Below are positions 1 to 9,989 of a DNA stretch of 64,000 nucleotides, in pieces (the first letter of the stretch is position 1; every line of letters begins with the position of its first letter). The position numbers and the translations under genes are program-made. A model generated the notes under the pieces. That model had not been told where the DNA came from. It was given only the letters and a program-made list of their open reading frames with translations, and did not search any database. This DNA comes from Ligula intestinalis (taxonomy: Eukaryota > Platyhelminthes > Cestoda > Diphyllobothriidea > Diphyllobothriidae). The stretch is taken from positions 11,075,896 through 11,139,895 of the forward strand of contig JAYGXS010000008.1 in assembly GCA_036362985.1 (NCBI GenBank), in the 5' to 3' direction.

Positions 1-21
1 CGGCCGGTTCGTCGTAGGGTC

Positions 22-315
22 CTATTCGCTTGCAGTTCTTATGCTTAGTTTAAAGTTTATATATCCTTTTCTCAAATAATGGCGTAAGACTTTGTAAGCC
101 GAGTGGACGTCTACATGCCTGTTGACGGAGTTAGCGTCTGGTTCACATGCCTCAAGCGTCAGTCTTTTGGTTTTTGAGGTTCCTCGGCCTACGATGGACG
201 CTCCTCGAATAACGCAGTTGTGGCCAGTCTCTCCGATATGTGTGCTACAAGCTGCAAGTTTGTGTCTAGTCTTCGAGCCGCCGTGACGTATTTTCGCCTG
301 AGGTCGATAGACCAT
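22..315 (-). pseudogene. Penelope-like element GIY-YIG C-terminal fragment
   Basis: A 97-codon open frame whose middle and end look like the C-terminal half of a PLE GIY-YIG endonuclease. It has a TH..GH-type segment, then GASIVGRGTSKTKRLTLEA, then a SVNRHVD stretch followed by SAYKVLRHYL. In PLE proteins the equivalent region reads as R-x-LLEAW followed by an S-INR motif. The N-terminal YVG core is missing, so this is a 5'-truncated or degraded copy. It ends near the left edge of the window. The family-level assignment rests on motif order only. Confidence 0.6.
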
Positions 316-340
316 ACCTAGTCCTGCGGGTTGTAACAGT

Positions 341-395
341 CGAGAGACTGCTTCTCATGTCTGAAGGTGGACTCCTATAAGAATTTGAAATCTCA
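341..395 (+). repeat. Short hairpin repeat with hammerhead-like order (copy 1)
   Basis: CTGAAGGTGGACTC, a short loop, then GAATTTGAAATC. A related piece lies at 26187-26225 with stem GAACTC/GAGTTC. The order CTGA..-stem-GAAA recalls hammerhead ribozymes, which are known in Penelope-like elements, but the core is degenerate and this copy's stem is imperfect. Confidence 0.25.
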
Positions 396-486
396 CGACA
401 AATTTCTCCGATGCCCAACAAGTCCTTTCCTTGATGCATGCAAATACCTGGAAAACAAACGTTTTTATTAATTCCCCTCAGTATCT

Positions 487-1324
487 CAAATATCACACCA
501 GTTTGGCTCTGGAGCCCTTGACCTACATAAATCGTACTTGAGCAGTCGACTTAAGGGCTCGTTTTGACAAAGCCGGGCATTTTCCAATGTTCCTTCATAA
601 GGCTATTGTCCACGAGACTCTCCGTCAAGGGTTAACCCCTCTTAACCTTTACATCCATAAAATCTGCTGGCGATGTGTCTAGTGCAGATTAGTTCAGGGT
701 GACGTAATCTGCCGTACGATCACTGTACTCCACTCGTTAAACTTGCAACTAAACTTTACGGGCACTGATGTGCTGTTGGACGGTATGGTATCGTTCGCGT
801 ACACCCAGGTCTCATTAGAGTTGTTTGAAACCTCCGTTTGTCAGTCCCGCCCTTTATGCCCAACAGATATAATGTCCCCTCAAAAGTATCTACAAACGTC
901 TGCTTTGAGCTTTCTATTAGTTAAAGATCTCTGAGGGGGAGGGGAGTATCCTCCAGGGCAATTTCTGCGGGCTTAGACGCTCTGTCCCGCCATTTATTTC
1001 ATTCCGTACTCTATTTCGAGGGTGTCCCTCACCCCCTGTGCAAGCCTTCAATTAATTGATTTAACGTTGCAAATCTTCCCATCAGAGAAATCAGAAGAAT
1101 ATTTAGCCATTATACGTATACTTTCGATAAATACCCATCAGGCAAATACATTTATATGCGCAGGGATGTAAGTTAAACAACCGATCAATAATCTTCGTCT
1201 TTTCTTGCAAGCGAGTCGTGGGAATCGGGGAACCTGGTCGATTAGAGAAGGGTGGTTACACGGGGAGGGTTTGGCGGAGCCAGTCTGGGAGAGGGGCGGG
1301 AGACAAATACAACGCGGAAGAGTG
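487..1324. other. Anonymous interval with one PLE-tail-like patch
   Basis: No gene is visible. Around 1066-1160 a patch (TTGCAAATCTTCCCATCAG ... ATACGTATACTTTCGATAAA) resembles patches at 7230-7290 and 11815-12015, so it is a dispersed repeat probably derived from a retroelement tail. Nothing else is recognised. Confidence 0.4.
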
Positions 1325-1743
1325 TATCGCAGGGGGTTAAGTTGGTCTAACCGTGCAACTGCGATCTTCAGACCATGGTAACTTAGTGCTGAGGAGACAA
1401 GTCTTTAAAGGCCAGACTAGATGGAAGAGTGTATTGTGTACACAACGGAAGAGGAGAATAGATTGACTTGGGAAAGATACGTCCGATCAGTAGGTTGACC
1501 GCGCCCAAGTGAGGTCTCAGAGTAGTCGGGCCAGAGGACAGATAGAGGGAGATCTTTCATTGAGTAGGTTGGCCTGGAGATTTTGGGGAGAGAGGCAACT
1601 TGCGTCGGGTACGAGTGCAAGCTCCTCATTCGTCGCCTCATAGATGCGAGATTGGCTGATCGAGAGGTCGAAAAAGCACATCGGTGAGCAATTGGGAAAG
1701 TGCACTTCGGCGCGAGCTAGTCAGGCAGGCACGACCCGCAACA
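1325..1743 (+). mobile_element. Family D element, copy 1 (about 414 bp)
   Basis: Nearly colinear with the copies at 2488-2901 and 61985-62398. It starts ATCGCAGGGGGTTAAGT and ends GGCACGACCCGCAACA. It carries no coding frame; translations of the complement look similar among copies only because the DNA is similar. It is non-autonomous, and MITE-like or SINE-like is undecided. Confidence 0.75.
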
Positions 1744-2487
1744 GTACTCCCCCCGGAGACCGTAACGAGGAAACTGAATGAATCCGAGTGGAGGAAGAAT
1801 ATTCAAGTTAGGTGTGTGAGATACATACTAAGATGAGGTTGCGAGAGGCGGGTTAGTGCCGCCAGTGCCGCTTGGGAGGAGGAAAGGTCATCTTGCGTCC
1901 GCGTGGGCAACTGGGTCTGCGGTGGGAGGAAATTTCTCGACTACGCGTGCATCGGCATGTCGTAGGGGATTGGGCATCTCAACTACGTGGGAGGGAGCCT
2001 GGTTGGCCGGGTTGAACTTCAACAGCAAATCAGTATGCCGTATCAGTATGAGTTGAACCAGAATAATCGTTGGCAGTAGAAGGAATGGTGGAGATTGAGA
2101 AGGAGATCTGGGTGCTGACACTCATAAGGGGACATCTATGTTGGATTGGGAAGTAACCATGACCTGGGCTGAATGGGCTATCGGCAGTAAGTCGCGAATT
2201 CCAATCACCAAATACGTACGGACATGTCTATAAATCACCAAATACGTAGGGAACTGCGTTGGGACAGGTCGGGAAGTCGGCAACTACGCAGGAAAGGCAG
2301 GCCACATCAGAAGTTGTGAGCGGCTGAAGATCTCGACCTCGACAGGATGTCGATGCAGACAGTCTCCATATCGCGTCACATCAGATGACACAGGAGAAAT
2401 TCAATTGAAGGCGAGGGAGGTTTGATGATGATTGAGCTCAGCCAGATCAGAAGTTGAGTGTTCATCTCCTGTCGGGGTCACCAAGGT
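1744..2487. other. Spacer between two family D copies
   Basis: No gene is recognised. A short direct repeat (AATCACCAAATACGTA) occurs twice near 2203-2250, and a CAGATCAGAAGTTG-type motif recurs near 2305 and 2445. Otherwise anonymous. Confidence 0.35.
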
Positions 2488-2901
2488 TGCACGGGGTTAA
2501 GTATGTCTAACCGTGCAACTGCAATCTTCAGACCATGGTTGCTTAGTGCTGAGGAGAAGTCTTTAAAGGCCAGAATAGATGGAAGAGTTTATTTTCTACA
2601 CAACGGAAGAGGAGAATAGATGGACTTGGGAGAGATACGTCCGATCAGTAGGTTGACCGGGCCCAAGTGAGGTCTTAGAGTAGTCGGGCCAGGGCACAGA
2701 TAGAGGGTGATCTTTCATTGGGTTGGTCGGCCTGGAGATTTTGGGGAGAGAGGCAACTTGCGTCGGGCACACGTGCAAGCTCCTCATTCGTCGCCTCATA
2801 GATGCGAGATTGGCTGATCGAGAGGTCGAAAAAGCACATCGGTGAGCGTTTGGGAAAGTGCACTTCGACGCGAGCTAGTCAGGCAGGCACGACCCGCTAC
2901 A
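2488..2901 (+). mobile_element. Family D element, copy 2
   Basis: Same length (414 bp) as the copy at 61985-62398 and very similar throughout. Both this and copy 1 are in + orientation, about 1.16 kb apart. It ends directly next to the split PLE at 2905. I could not see a clear target duplication for this copy. Confidence 0.75.
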
Positions 2902-2904
2902 AGT

Positions 2905-3061
2905 CCATGCCGCTGAGTGACTGTGAGCCACGCCAACTATGGAACTTGCATGAAGTTCTTTTGTGCACACAAGGCCGGCTTCGGCAACTTGATAGCGGTC
3001 ACTTCTGCTGTTGCTAGCAGGCGCTGACCCACGGACTTTGGGTAGTTTGGCGGGACCTTAT
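2905..3061 (-). pseudogene. PLE GIY-YIG domain, C-terminal half (split by insertion)
   Basis: Read on the minus strand this gives KVPPNYPKSVGQRLLATAE..., matching the end of the GIY-YIG protein at 34676-35023 (NYPKSLAQRLLATAE). It stops abruptly at 3061. The missing N-terminal half continues at 4727-4925 on the far side of a non-LTR insertion. The two halves together form one former PLE endonuclease domain. Confidence 0.8.
3055..3061 (+). repeat. Target-site duplication ACCTTAT, left
   Basis: ACCTTAT lies directly left of the inserted non-LTR element and again at 4727-4733. Both copies fall at the break in the PLE reading frame, which is what a target-site duplication predicts. Confidence 0.65.
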
Positions 3062-4726
3062 CAACTTTGACGAACAACCCATCACACCCTCCCTCTCCTC
3101 CACAGCGGAGTTTCAATCCTCTCCTGCCTGCGCAGTGTCGTGTGACATCCCTTCCGAAGACGAAGTTACCGATGCAATGCAGAGGCTACGCAACAACAAG
3201 ACGTGCGGAGAGGACGTTATTCCTGCAGAAATCTACAAGTCCTGGCTCCTCGGCTCCATGAGGTGATTGTACAGGCGTGGCGAGAAGAAACCGTTCCCGA
3301 TGACTGGGGCTCAGGTATCCTCGTACCTGTCCACAGGAAGGGAGATAAGACAATATGCGAGATCTACCGTGTCTTATGGATGTTGCTGCAAAGATCTTCG
3401 CTGTTGTTCTTCTCAGGCGCTTCCAGTTTGTATGTGCCTCTAGGACACGACCCAACCAAGCCGGATTCCGAGCTGGGCGTGGATGTGCGGATCAAATATT
3501 CACACTGAGGCGCACTCTAGAATTCCGCCATAGCTAACAGCAACCGGCAGCTGTTGGCTTCGTCGACATTGTCGCCGCATTCGATTCCATCCATCGTGAG
3601 TCCCTGTGGCGAATAATGGAACTGGATGGAATGCCGGCCAAACTCATTGCGATGATTAAGGCCTACTATCGGTCTACCACCGCACGAGTCCTGGTCCACA
3701 ACAATCTCTCTCAGTCGTTCGATATCCGGTCTGATGTCTGACAGGGCTGCGTCCTTTCACCCATTCTGTTTAACTACGTCATTGACTGGATTCTCGGCAA
3801 AGCCCTACATGATGAGGACGGTGTTGAACTTGCACCCGGATGCTGACTAACTGATCTTGACTACGCCGATGATATTGCGCTGTTAGCCTCAAACTTTGAT
3901 GGTCTACAGTCAGTAGTGTCGCGGTTAAATGAGATCGCTATGTCGGTAGGCATTTCCATAAATTCCGGAAAGACGAAGTTGTTCTCGAGCTGCATCCCTG
4001 ACCAAGAAAAGGCACCCCTGAGGATTAATGGTCATCAACTTGAAGAAGTAGACAGCTTTAGATACCTCGGGGCGAGGCTGCTACCGAATGGGCAGAGCAA
4101 GGACGACATTGTCTCCCGTATCGATGCTGCTCGCTGGGTTTTCACAATCCTTCGAAAGCGCCTATGAATCCGACGTGACGTCTCCATCACCACGAAGATT
4201 CGTGTATACCGTGCATCCATCCGGTCAGTCCTCCTCTATGGATGTGAATGCTGGGCTGTGCGCACTGAAGATGAGCGAAGACTGGAGGTCTTTGACGACC
4301 AGTGCCTGAGGACGATCCTGCGAGTTAAGTATAGCGACTTCATCTCAAATGAGACAGTCCGCATCCGCTGCGATCGTATCACGAGGATATCTCAAGCCAT
4401 TCAAGAAAGGCGACCGAGGTTGTTTGGACACGTTCTCCGTCATCCGCCCCACGAGCTTACCTATGCTGCCCTCGAACCGGCACCGCAGCCCACCTGGAAA
4501 CGTCGAAGAGGAGGGCAACTGAAGACTTGGCTAGACACCGTCCGTCAAGGCATGGAACCAGTTCTTGGACCTTCTATCTTCGGCCTCCATCGCTGGAGAA
4601 GGGACTGGGTGGAGCTTTTGAGATCTGCTGCCGCCAATCGCCACGCATGGAGAGGTACCGTTCGTGACATCATTAAGGCCGGCTAGATCAGGCATGATCA
4701 CAGCCATAACAAGTACAAGTGCAAGT
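3062..4726 (+). pseudogene. Non-LTR retrotransposon, 5'-truncated, RT pseudogene
   Basis: This is a 5'-truncated element that encoded a non-LTR reverse transcriptase. Visible in order are: the RT fingers (EVTDAMQRLRNNKTCGEDVIP, then WGSGILVPVHRKGDK); after a frameshift near 3360, AAKIFAVVLL and NQAGFRAGRGC; motif A, FVDIVAAFDSIHRESLW (3555-3610); motif B, QGCVLSPILFN; motif C, DYADDIALLA (3860-3890) with both catalytic Asp present; and a thumb/tail with RRPRLFGHVLRHPP and a basic C-terminus ending at 4686. Disabling lesions are a frameshift near 3360, TAA at 3535, and TGA at 3739, 3844 and 4165. The three TGAs are compatible with CGA or TGG decay. The 3' tail is a run of ACAAGT-like units. 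There is no AP-endonuclease part, so it was truncated on insertion. RTE-like or jockey-like; the clade cannot be fixed by eye. Confidence 0.9.
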
Positions 4727-4733
4727 ACCTTAT
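4727..4733 (+). repeat. Target-site duplication ACCTTAT, right
   Basis: Pairs with 3055-3061. It follows the ACAAGT-rich 3' tail of the inserted element, and the interrupted PLE resumes directly after it. Confidence 0.65.
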
Positions 4734-4930
4734 AAATTAACTAAACGACTTCGTTGGAGTAAAACAAAGTCCGGAACCAACCATGTGGGCAAGGATAACG
4801 CTGTTGATGCTTCTGACTTCACATTTGCTCAGTCATGCTGGAAGGTGCTCCGGTATTCTTTTGGATAAGCGCCGACTCGTGTGACCAATATAACCTGTTC
4901 AACAGGAGCAAGTAAATAAGCCGGTGCGCG
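4727..4930 (-). pseudogene. PLE GIY-YIG domain, N-terminal half (split by insertion)
   Basis: The minus strand reads LFTCSC-stop-TGYIGHTSRRLSKRIPEHL, then INSVILAHMVGSGL and TPTKSF. This aligns colinearly with the better copy at 34676-35023 (FTCSCGAGYIGRTRRRLSKR). The core YIG, the Arg of RRLSKR and the His of EHL are visible. Two in-frame TGA stops sit in this half. It is dead and is split from its C-terminal half at 2905-3061. Confidence 0.85.
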
Positions 4931-4990
4931 CAGAAGTGGTCTTCGTCGTACAAGACCCGGTTGGCTAAGAATAACACCTGACGTTATGCG

Positions 4991-5950
4991 GCTTAGTTGA
5001 GACGTCTGCTGAGAAGTTCGCTTGTCGCAGTTCCCTGAAAAGGGATTACTCCCCTTCTCGCGCACACCTTACTGATGTTTTCGACCCGAAGGTTTATCTG
5101 TCTGTAAATAACCTTGTTTCCACCGCATGCGTGCTCTCTCTTTCACACAGCGTGGCAGGTACGCAGAGAAGGGCACACGCACTCACACATACACACACGC
5201 GTCTGTTCCCGCTCTCATCCGCATTGCACATTTCTCGTCCTTCACTGGGGGCTGGCGTTGAGGTCAACACGTACCCTTGGCCCTGACTGCCAGCCTTGAA
5301 TTCTGTCTTATGCCAGGGGGACGCTGGGGGCAGAATGGTGTAAGCATCCCGGCTTTGGTGAAGAAGCTGCAGAAAGTGCCTGATACTTGCAGCTCATATG
5401 ACTCCTGGAATCTGAACTCCAGTCGAACATTATATGCTGTCCAGAAGTGTGTTTTTAATTGATATAGGCCTGGTGCATAAGCCGACACTGGTCCACTCCG
5501 GTCTCCCGTGCGCATACTAGTTTGCGTTTAGTAATTGCACGCCGCTGTATAACCATCCGTGCTGGCTTCCAGATAACAGTTCCAAATCGATTCTCCATTT
5601 TGAACCTAGCTTATACAACATTGGATACTTTCGATAGTAGCCAGCATGACGCGAACCCGTGGTTGCCGTAATTATGACACTCCGACCGTTGCATGTGACG
5701 AAGATTGGTCGCAGTATCACGGACTAGCAGACTCACACAACCTCTACCGCACTCCCTCCCCCCCCCAGGCGTCCTTTTTCGATGGCTAGACAGTGTTGGT
5801 ACAACTGAAGGTGGCCGTTAAATTCAACTTGTAGACCGTCGATTCCGATGCTGTCCACAGTAAGTTCCCCAGGGTGGTGTTGAATGGACGGCAGCTTATG
5901 CATAGATTAGTTTTAAGTCAGCCTAGTAGTATTAGTAGTCAGCCTATTAG
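4991..5950. other. Anonymous interval
   Basis: A short CA-rich patch lies near 5175-5205 and a C run near 5757-5767. Open frames here lack recognisable domains. No gene is supported. Confidence 0.4.
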
Positions 5951-6215
5951 TCATTCTGGTGGATTCTAGATGATTGCTTAGGAAATCCTGCTTGGGCAGT
6001 CAGCTTGCTGTCCCGCATTGGTGGATTGCATACGAGTGGTGAAGTTGGGCGGGTACTGTCGACCCAAGTGTGATTAAATTCATGGCGTGAGGTGATGCGT
6101 TTGTGGCTCAAGTGGTTAGAGCGTTGGCTTCCGGCAAGGGCCTTCTCTACTATGCGGGTTCAAATCCCGCTGAACGCCTCGGGTTTTTTTTACACAAATG
6201 GGTCAACTCAGATTG
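5940..6215 (+). mobile_element. PLE 5' module with tRNA-like sequence, copy 1
   Basis: About 150 bp (CATTCTGGTGGATTCTAGATG ... GTGTGATTAAA) leads into a tRNA-like sequence at 6097-6177, then a T run and GGGTCAACTCAG. The same order occurs at 31265-31560 (+) and 35338-35030 (-). In the third copy the module runs straight into a GIY-YIG frame, so I assign all three to a PLE. Confidence 0.75.
6097..6177 (+). other. tRNA-like sequence (not a functional tRNA gene)
   Basis: 81 bp fold partly as a cloverleaf. The acceptor stem is GCGTTTG/TGAACGC (two G-U pairs), the D stem GCTC/GAGC, and the T arm GCGGG-TTCAAAT-CCCGC is perfect. The A-box-like (TGGCTCAAGTGG) and B-box (GGTTCAAATCC) segments are intact. 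The anticodon arm does not form a normal 5-bp stem with a 7-base loop. A T run follows at 6183-6190, as in an RNA polymerase III terminator. It recurs in the same repeat twice more. Confidence 0.65.
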
Positions 6216-6221
6216 GTTTTA

Positions 6222-6390
6222 ATTGGTTGTGGACTTGCGTTGCGTCTACCGCACTCTTTCTTTCCTCAGTCGACCGAGCCCGTTGTGGAGACAGTGTCAA
6301 GAAGACGGGAGGCGAACTCGAGTTCATTAACGCCCCCTCCCTCCCCACAATGATCGCAGTCCACATAATGCCTGTCGTGCCGTGATGTGA
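6222..6390 (+). repeat. Dispersed family B, partial copy
   Basis: GTGGACTTGCGTTGCGTCTACCGCACTC followed by TCAAGAAGACGGGAGGCG. This is the core of family B also seen near 9040, 16340, 30070, 32000 and 51020. Confidence 0.6.
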
Positions 6391-7289
6391 CCCCCATGTT
6401 GGTCTGGTATGTCTACCATGCGATCCGTCAATACGAAATTGTCATTGTAGTTTCTCATATGTCTGTCGGCCGCACCTCTATGAACAACAGTAAAAATGAC
6501 TTGCCAGGGGCACTTTCGGAACGATATTACTCCGCTTCATCTGCTGAGAGATGAAAAGGAAGCCGTCTTCCGACCTCTACCGAGCTGCAAACAAGGTGAT
6601 GACGGAATTAGGTTCGTTGACTGGGACCACATCGTTGCGGCCTGAAGGAAGGACTTGTATTCCCGCATATGAATGCAGAGAAGTCATAATGACGGCCATT
6701 ACCTTCTCAAAGGGACGTTTATAACAGACTTGTCTCCATACCACTTAATAGCTGCAGCAAAGTGGCTATCTCGGTGTCTCTCATAGCCAGACAACGTACT
6801 TTTCATATTCGAGTTTCTGTGGGTTATCTCGGGAAACAAACTGGGAGATAAAGTGGCCTAATAACCCCGGGCTTCTGTGCAGCTTGCTGCCATAGTAATC
6901 CTGCATAATGGTATAATTTAATTAACTTCAGAAGCTGGTAGTAGCAGTATTTTTAAGTAGTGTTACCATCCTTCGCTCCAGTATGTCGAATATGCATGCA
7001 GTGATGCCATTGTACCTTGTCTACCATGTTCACAATGAGAAAAAAGGGGAGGTACTATGCAACGATCTTGGAGGTCGACAATGACCTCTCTCACCTTGTG
7101 ATCTGCCGGCACTTCCATCTTGAGGAGTCTCTTACTCGCCCCCCCCCTCTGCCTTGTCAGTTGCAGGACTTTGCTGTTCCGTACGCCTGCAATCCTACCG
7201 GCTAACGTTTTTTTCTTTTTTCGGAGAGCAATTGGCGAGCATACGTATACTTTCAATAAATTATCCTCAGGCCGTTACATTTATATGGG
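6391..7289. other. Anonymous interval
   Basis: No domain or repeat is recognised until about 7230-7290, where ATACGTATACTTTCAATAAA resembles a patch at 1110. Open frames are short and overlap in opposite strands. No gene is supported. Confidence 0.35.
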
Positions 7290-7625
7290 GGGGGTAAAGT
7301 GTAAAAGGTAAAATTGTAGGTAAATTACCTTCAAAGTTGCAGGCACACGTAACCGGCTTCTTAACCGGATAGCGGTTGCTTCTGCTGTTGCTAGCAGGCG
7401 CTGACCCAGTAACCTAGCGTATTTTTGTGGGACCTTGTAGGTCACCCTGAAGGCTTCGTTGGGGGCCAATCGATGTCTGGAATACACCATGTGCGCTAGA
7501 ATAGAGCTGTTGATGGTCCTGGTGGTATTGAATTCACTTTTGCTTTCCCATTGCGGGAAGTGTTCCTTTATTCTTATGGACGGGCGCCGACTCGTGCGAA
7601 CAATATGACCTGCTCCACGGGAGCA
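7290..7625 (-). pseudogene. PLE GIY-YIG endonuclease remnant
   Basis: The minus strand at 7490-7330 reads SRHRLAPNEAFRVTY, then LLGQRLLATAEATAIRLRS, matching GHRVDPSEAFKVIY and LAQRLLATAEATTIRLR of the copy at 34676-35023. The N-terminal part (7625-7500) is still alignable at DNA level, with the cysteine-rich start and YIG region frameshifted. No RT is attached. It is a decayed 5'-truncated PLE. Confidence 0.8.
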
Positions 7626-9034
7626 AGGTTTCTTTTTTCGTTTTTGTAGTTTTCGTTATACCGCTTCTGCTCGACGATACTTTTTAATCAGTACAATTGA
7701 ACAAGCTTTGTCTTACCTGTACTTTTTCTTCGAAGCGGGAGGATGAGGAGGAGGAGTACGCTGGACATTTTATTTTATTGTAAAGTCTTCTTATGCTCGT
7801 CTTTTTTCTCGCTCCAGGGTCAACGATCCCATCGCTCTCAGCACTCCCCAGTTCAAGGTCGACCCGGTGAGTAGTTGCAGCGTCTCTCCCTCTTTGTGCC
7901 CCACTTTTTCTCTTCTGTTGCTGTTGTTGCCGCGTCTGTTTTGTCCCACCTACGAGGCAGTCTCCCAGCTCGCGTGTAGACACTGGCTATTTTTGGAGTC
8001 AAGTTTGCTCTCTCCGTCTCTCTGTCTCTCTCTCGGTGCGTGATTCGCCCGGGATTGTGAAATCGCGTTGTGTGCGATTCGCGCGGGTCTGTGGAATCGC
8101 CTGGTGTGCGTGTGGTCTTCCTTCCGTGTTTTGAGGCGATATTGATTACATTTTTTCATTTGCTCTGCGCACCTCTCTCGCTGCCACAAGCCAGTCTAGT
8201 GTTGTATGACAGTGGGTTGTTTCCCTACGCCGCCGCCGTCGCCCTCATTCCTACTGTTTGGAGTTTTTTTTACCAAAAACACTTCACAATTACGTCGTTA
8301 ACCAATGGCACTAACTGATTGCCACACTGAAGCAGCCAGGCAGCGAGGCGGAACTCGTGCTCTATCTCTGTCTCTCTCAGCACACTGCCTCCGTGGCTTG
8401 GGCACCGCTCTGTCTCTCAGCGGAGCGTGCAGTTTCCGAACGCGCTGGACGGGGATTCACACATTCATGCGCCCGACATAATAAGCACCTTCCTGTCTTA
8501 TTATTCGCGGCTGTACGACGAAGCCTCGCTCGAAAAAGTAGGGTTCAATTTTATCGTGATCCCTCTCTCTCTCTCTGTCTCTCTGTACGTAGACTGACCC
8601 ATCACGTGAATCTTGCATCAAATATCGAGGCTACGTGTCCCTGCCAATCCGCCTCTTGGCCGAGGTTGTTTTTCGTGGCGCGCTGCAAGTGATTGAGACA
8701 GCGGCCGTTTCGAGCTCAGCCCGTCAAGACCACCCAAGCCCTCCAGACCATCAGCTGATAGGAGGAACGTGATACTTTATCGGCTGATCACAATGCTGGG
8801 TGTGGTGAGGATTTATGCATGTGTGTGTGTGAATTTAATTCACGGTCTGGCCTGCTCTGTTATTGTGTGCCGACGAGAGGTCTAGGTCGATATGACTGCA
8901 CAGGCACTGAATCCGACACACGTCTAATTTCTCCTTGCACAATGCGGCCGTTTATTCCGACGAAGCCCACCTTGTGCCCACAGCATGCTGGTGGAGCGGG
9001 GACGGTGAATTATGCGTGGTTCAGCCTTAAGTGT
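7626..9034. other. Anonymous interval with CT microsatellites and a short tandem duplication
   Basis: CT-rich runs lie at 8008-8034 and 8563-8585. A roughly 35-bp unit (GTGCG.GATTCG.CCGGG..TGTGAAATCG) is repeated at 8036-8071 and 8072-8105. A GT run lies at 8819-8831. Open frames show no known domain. Confidence 0.45.
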
Positions 9035-9290
9035 TAGTAGACTTGCGTTGCATCTACCGCACTCTCTCTTTTTTTCTTCTGTTTATCGCTCATGCCCGAT
9101 GTGAAAATGCTCGGAGGCGCAGGTAGCAGGCGTGGCCAAAGTCGGTGCCGCCACGCCCAACTCCGATCCCGCAGAGTGGCAGTGTCATAAAGACCCCGGT
9201 TGACTGGCGCGGTGTGAGCCTGCGTCTACGCGTGCTACCAACACCCCCGCCTTCATGCCGGATCTGTCCCCCGTATTGGTCCAACGCCTC
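9035..9290 (+). repeat. Dispersed family B copy
   Basis: Begins TAGTAGACTTGCGTTGCATCTACCGCACTCTCTC and continues through GGCGCAGGTAGCAGGCGTGGCC and GATCCCGCAGAGTGG to CATAAAGACCCC. This is the standard family B order. Confidence 0.65.
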
Positions 9291-9454
9291 AACCTGACAG
9301 CTCGTTTAGGAAGCACAAGCAAAAATATGATTGGCTGCCAATACAAGCGACCTTGCGAGTCCCAGGAAACAATTGAGAAGAAGACGACTCGATCGCTGCG
9401 ACAGTACTTTTATTTTGCCAATGCAAGCGAACATTCGTGTCCCAGGAAGCAATT

Positions 9455-9507
9455 AAGAAGAAGAAGAAGAAAGAGAAGAAAAAGAAGAAGCAGAAGAAGA
9501 AGAAGAA

Positions 9508-9539
<32 letters not shown>

Positions 9540-9604
9540 AGCAGAAGAAGAAGAAGAAAAAGAAGAAGAAGAAGGAAAAGAAGAAGAAGAAGAAGAAGAA
9601 GAAG
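9455..9604 (+). repeat. AAG microsatellite
   Basis: About 150 bp of nearly pure purine AAG repeat. It explains the Arg-, Lys- and Leu-homopolymer frames here, which are not genes. A shorter inverted piece (TTCTTCTTCTTCTTC) follows at 9721. Confidence 0.95.
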
Positions 9605-9730
9605 ACTCGATCGCTGGGACAATATTTTTATTCGATATCCGTCGCGGATTCGTCTTCATCGATATCCGCGACGGATATCCAAAATTCAGGCGAATAAACA
9701 TATTGTCCCAGTGATCGATTCTTCTTCTTC
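9601..9730. repeat. Inverted repeat of hairpin family H, pair 1
   Basis: GACTCGATCGCTGGGACAATAT with a reverse-complement partner near 9690-9722 (ATATTGTCCCAGTGATCGA). Between them lie GATATCCGTCGCGGAT and ATATCCGCGACGGATATC, so two family H ends face each other. Confidence 0.7.
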
Positions 9731-9742
9731 TTCTCAATACGT

Positions 9743-9963
9743 TTATTCGCCTGCCGTTTCGAGATTCGTCGCGAATTCATCATCAGAGACATGAGAAGGA
9801 AACAGTAGCAGAAACGGTTACTACATGCACAGAAGTTTGCAGTAATGCCTGCATCCTATAAGTACAGAAAACTTCTGTACGTGCATTAACCGTTTCTGCT
9901 ACTGTTTCCTTCTCATGTCTCTGATGATGAATCCGCGACGGATGTCGAACCATCAGGCGAATA
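9743..9963. repeat. Inverted repeat with 96-bp arms, family H
   Basis: The arms at 9743-9838 and 9868-9963 are close reverse complements with a 29-bp spacer. Each arm holds the family H sequence. Read outward on the right arm this is CTCTGATGATGAATCC, GCGAC, GGATGTCGAACC, then CAGGCGAATAA. The CTGATGA / stem / GAA(A)C order resembles a hammerhead core, but one extra base lies before stem II and stem III is not clear. Confidence 0.75.
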
Positions 9964-9989
9964 AGCATATTGTCCCAGCAATCGAGTCT

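Noticed and set aside
3739..4167. Recoding of TGA as an amino acid in the RT at 3062-4726
   Set aside because: A TAA and a frameshift also interrupt the frame, and neighbouring relics carry TAG and TAA too; simple decay explains it.
5951..6010. Hammerhead ribozyme from CTAGATGA ... GGAAATCC in the PLE 5' module
   Set aside because: The core has an inserted base and no stem II; conserved in three copies but does not fold as a hammerhead.
6097..6177. Functional tRNA gene
   Set aside because: No normal anticodon arm, and the sequence recurs inside a dispersed repeat.
9255..9794. 179-codon Arg-rich frame and overlapping Lys- and Leu-rich frames
   Set aside because: Pure products of the AAG microsatellite and inverted repeats; open on several frames at once.
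9455..9963. CRISPR-like array
   Set aside because: Eukaryotic context, no regular spacers, and the repeats are inverted rather than direct.
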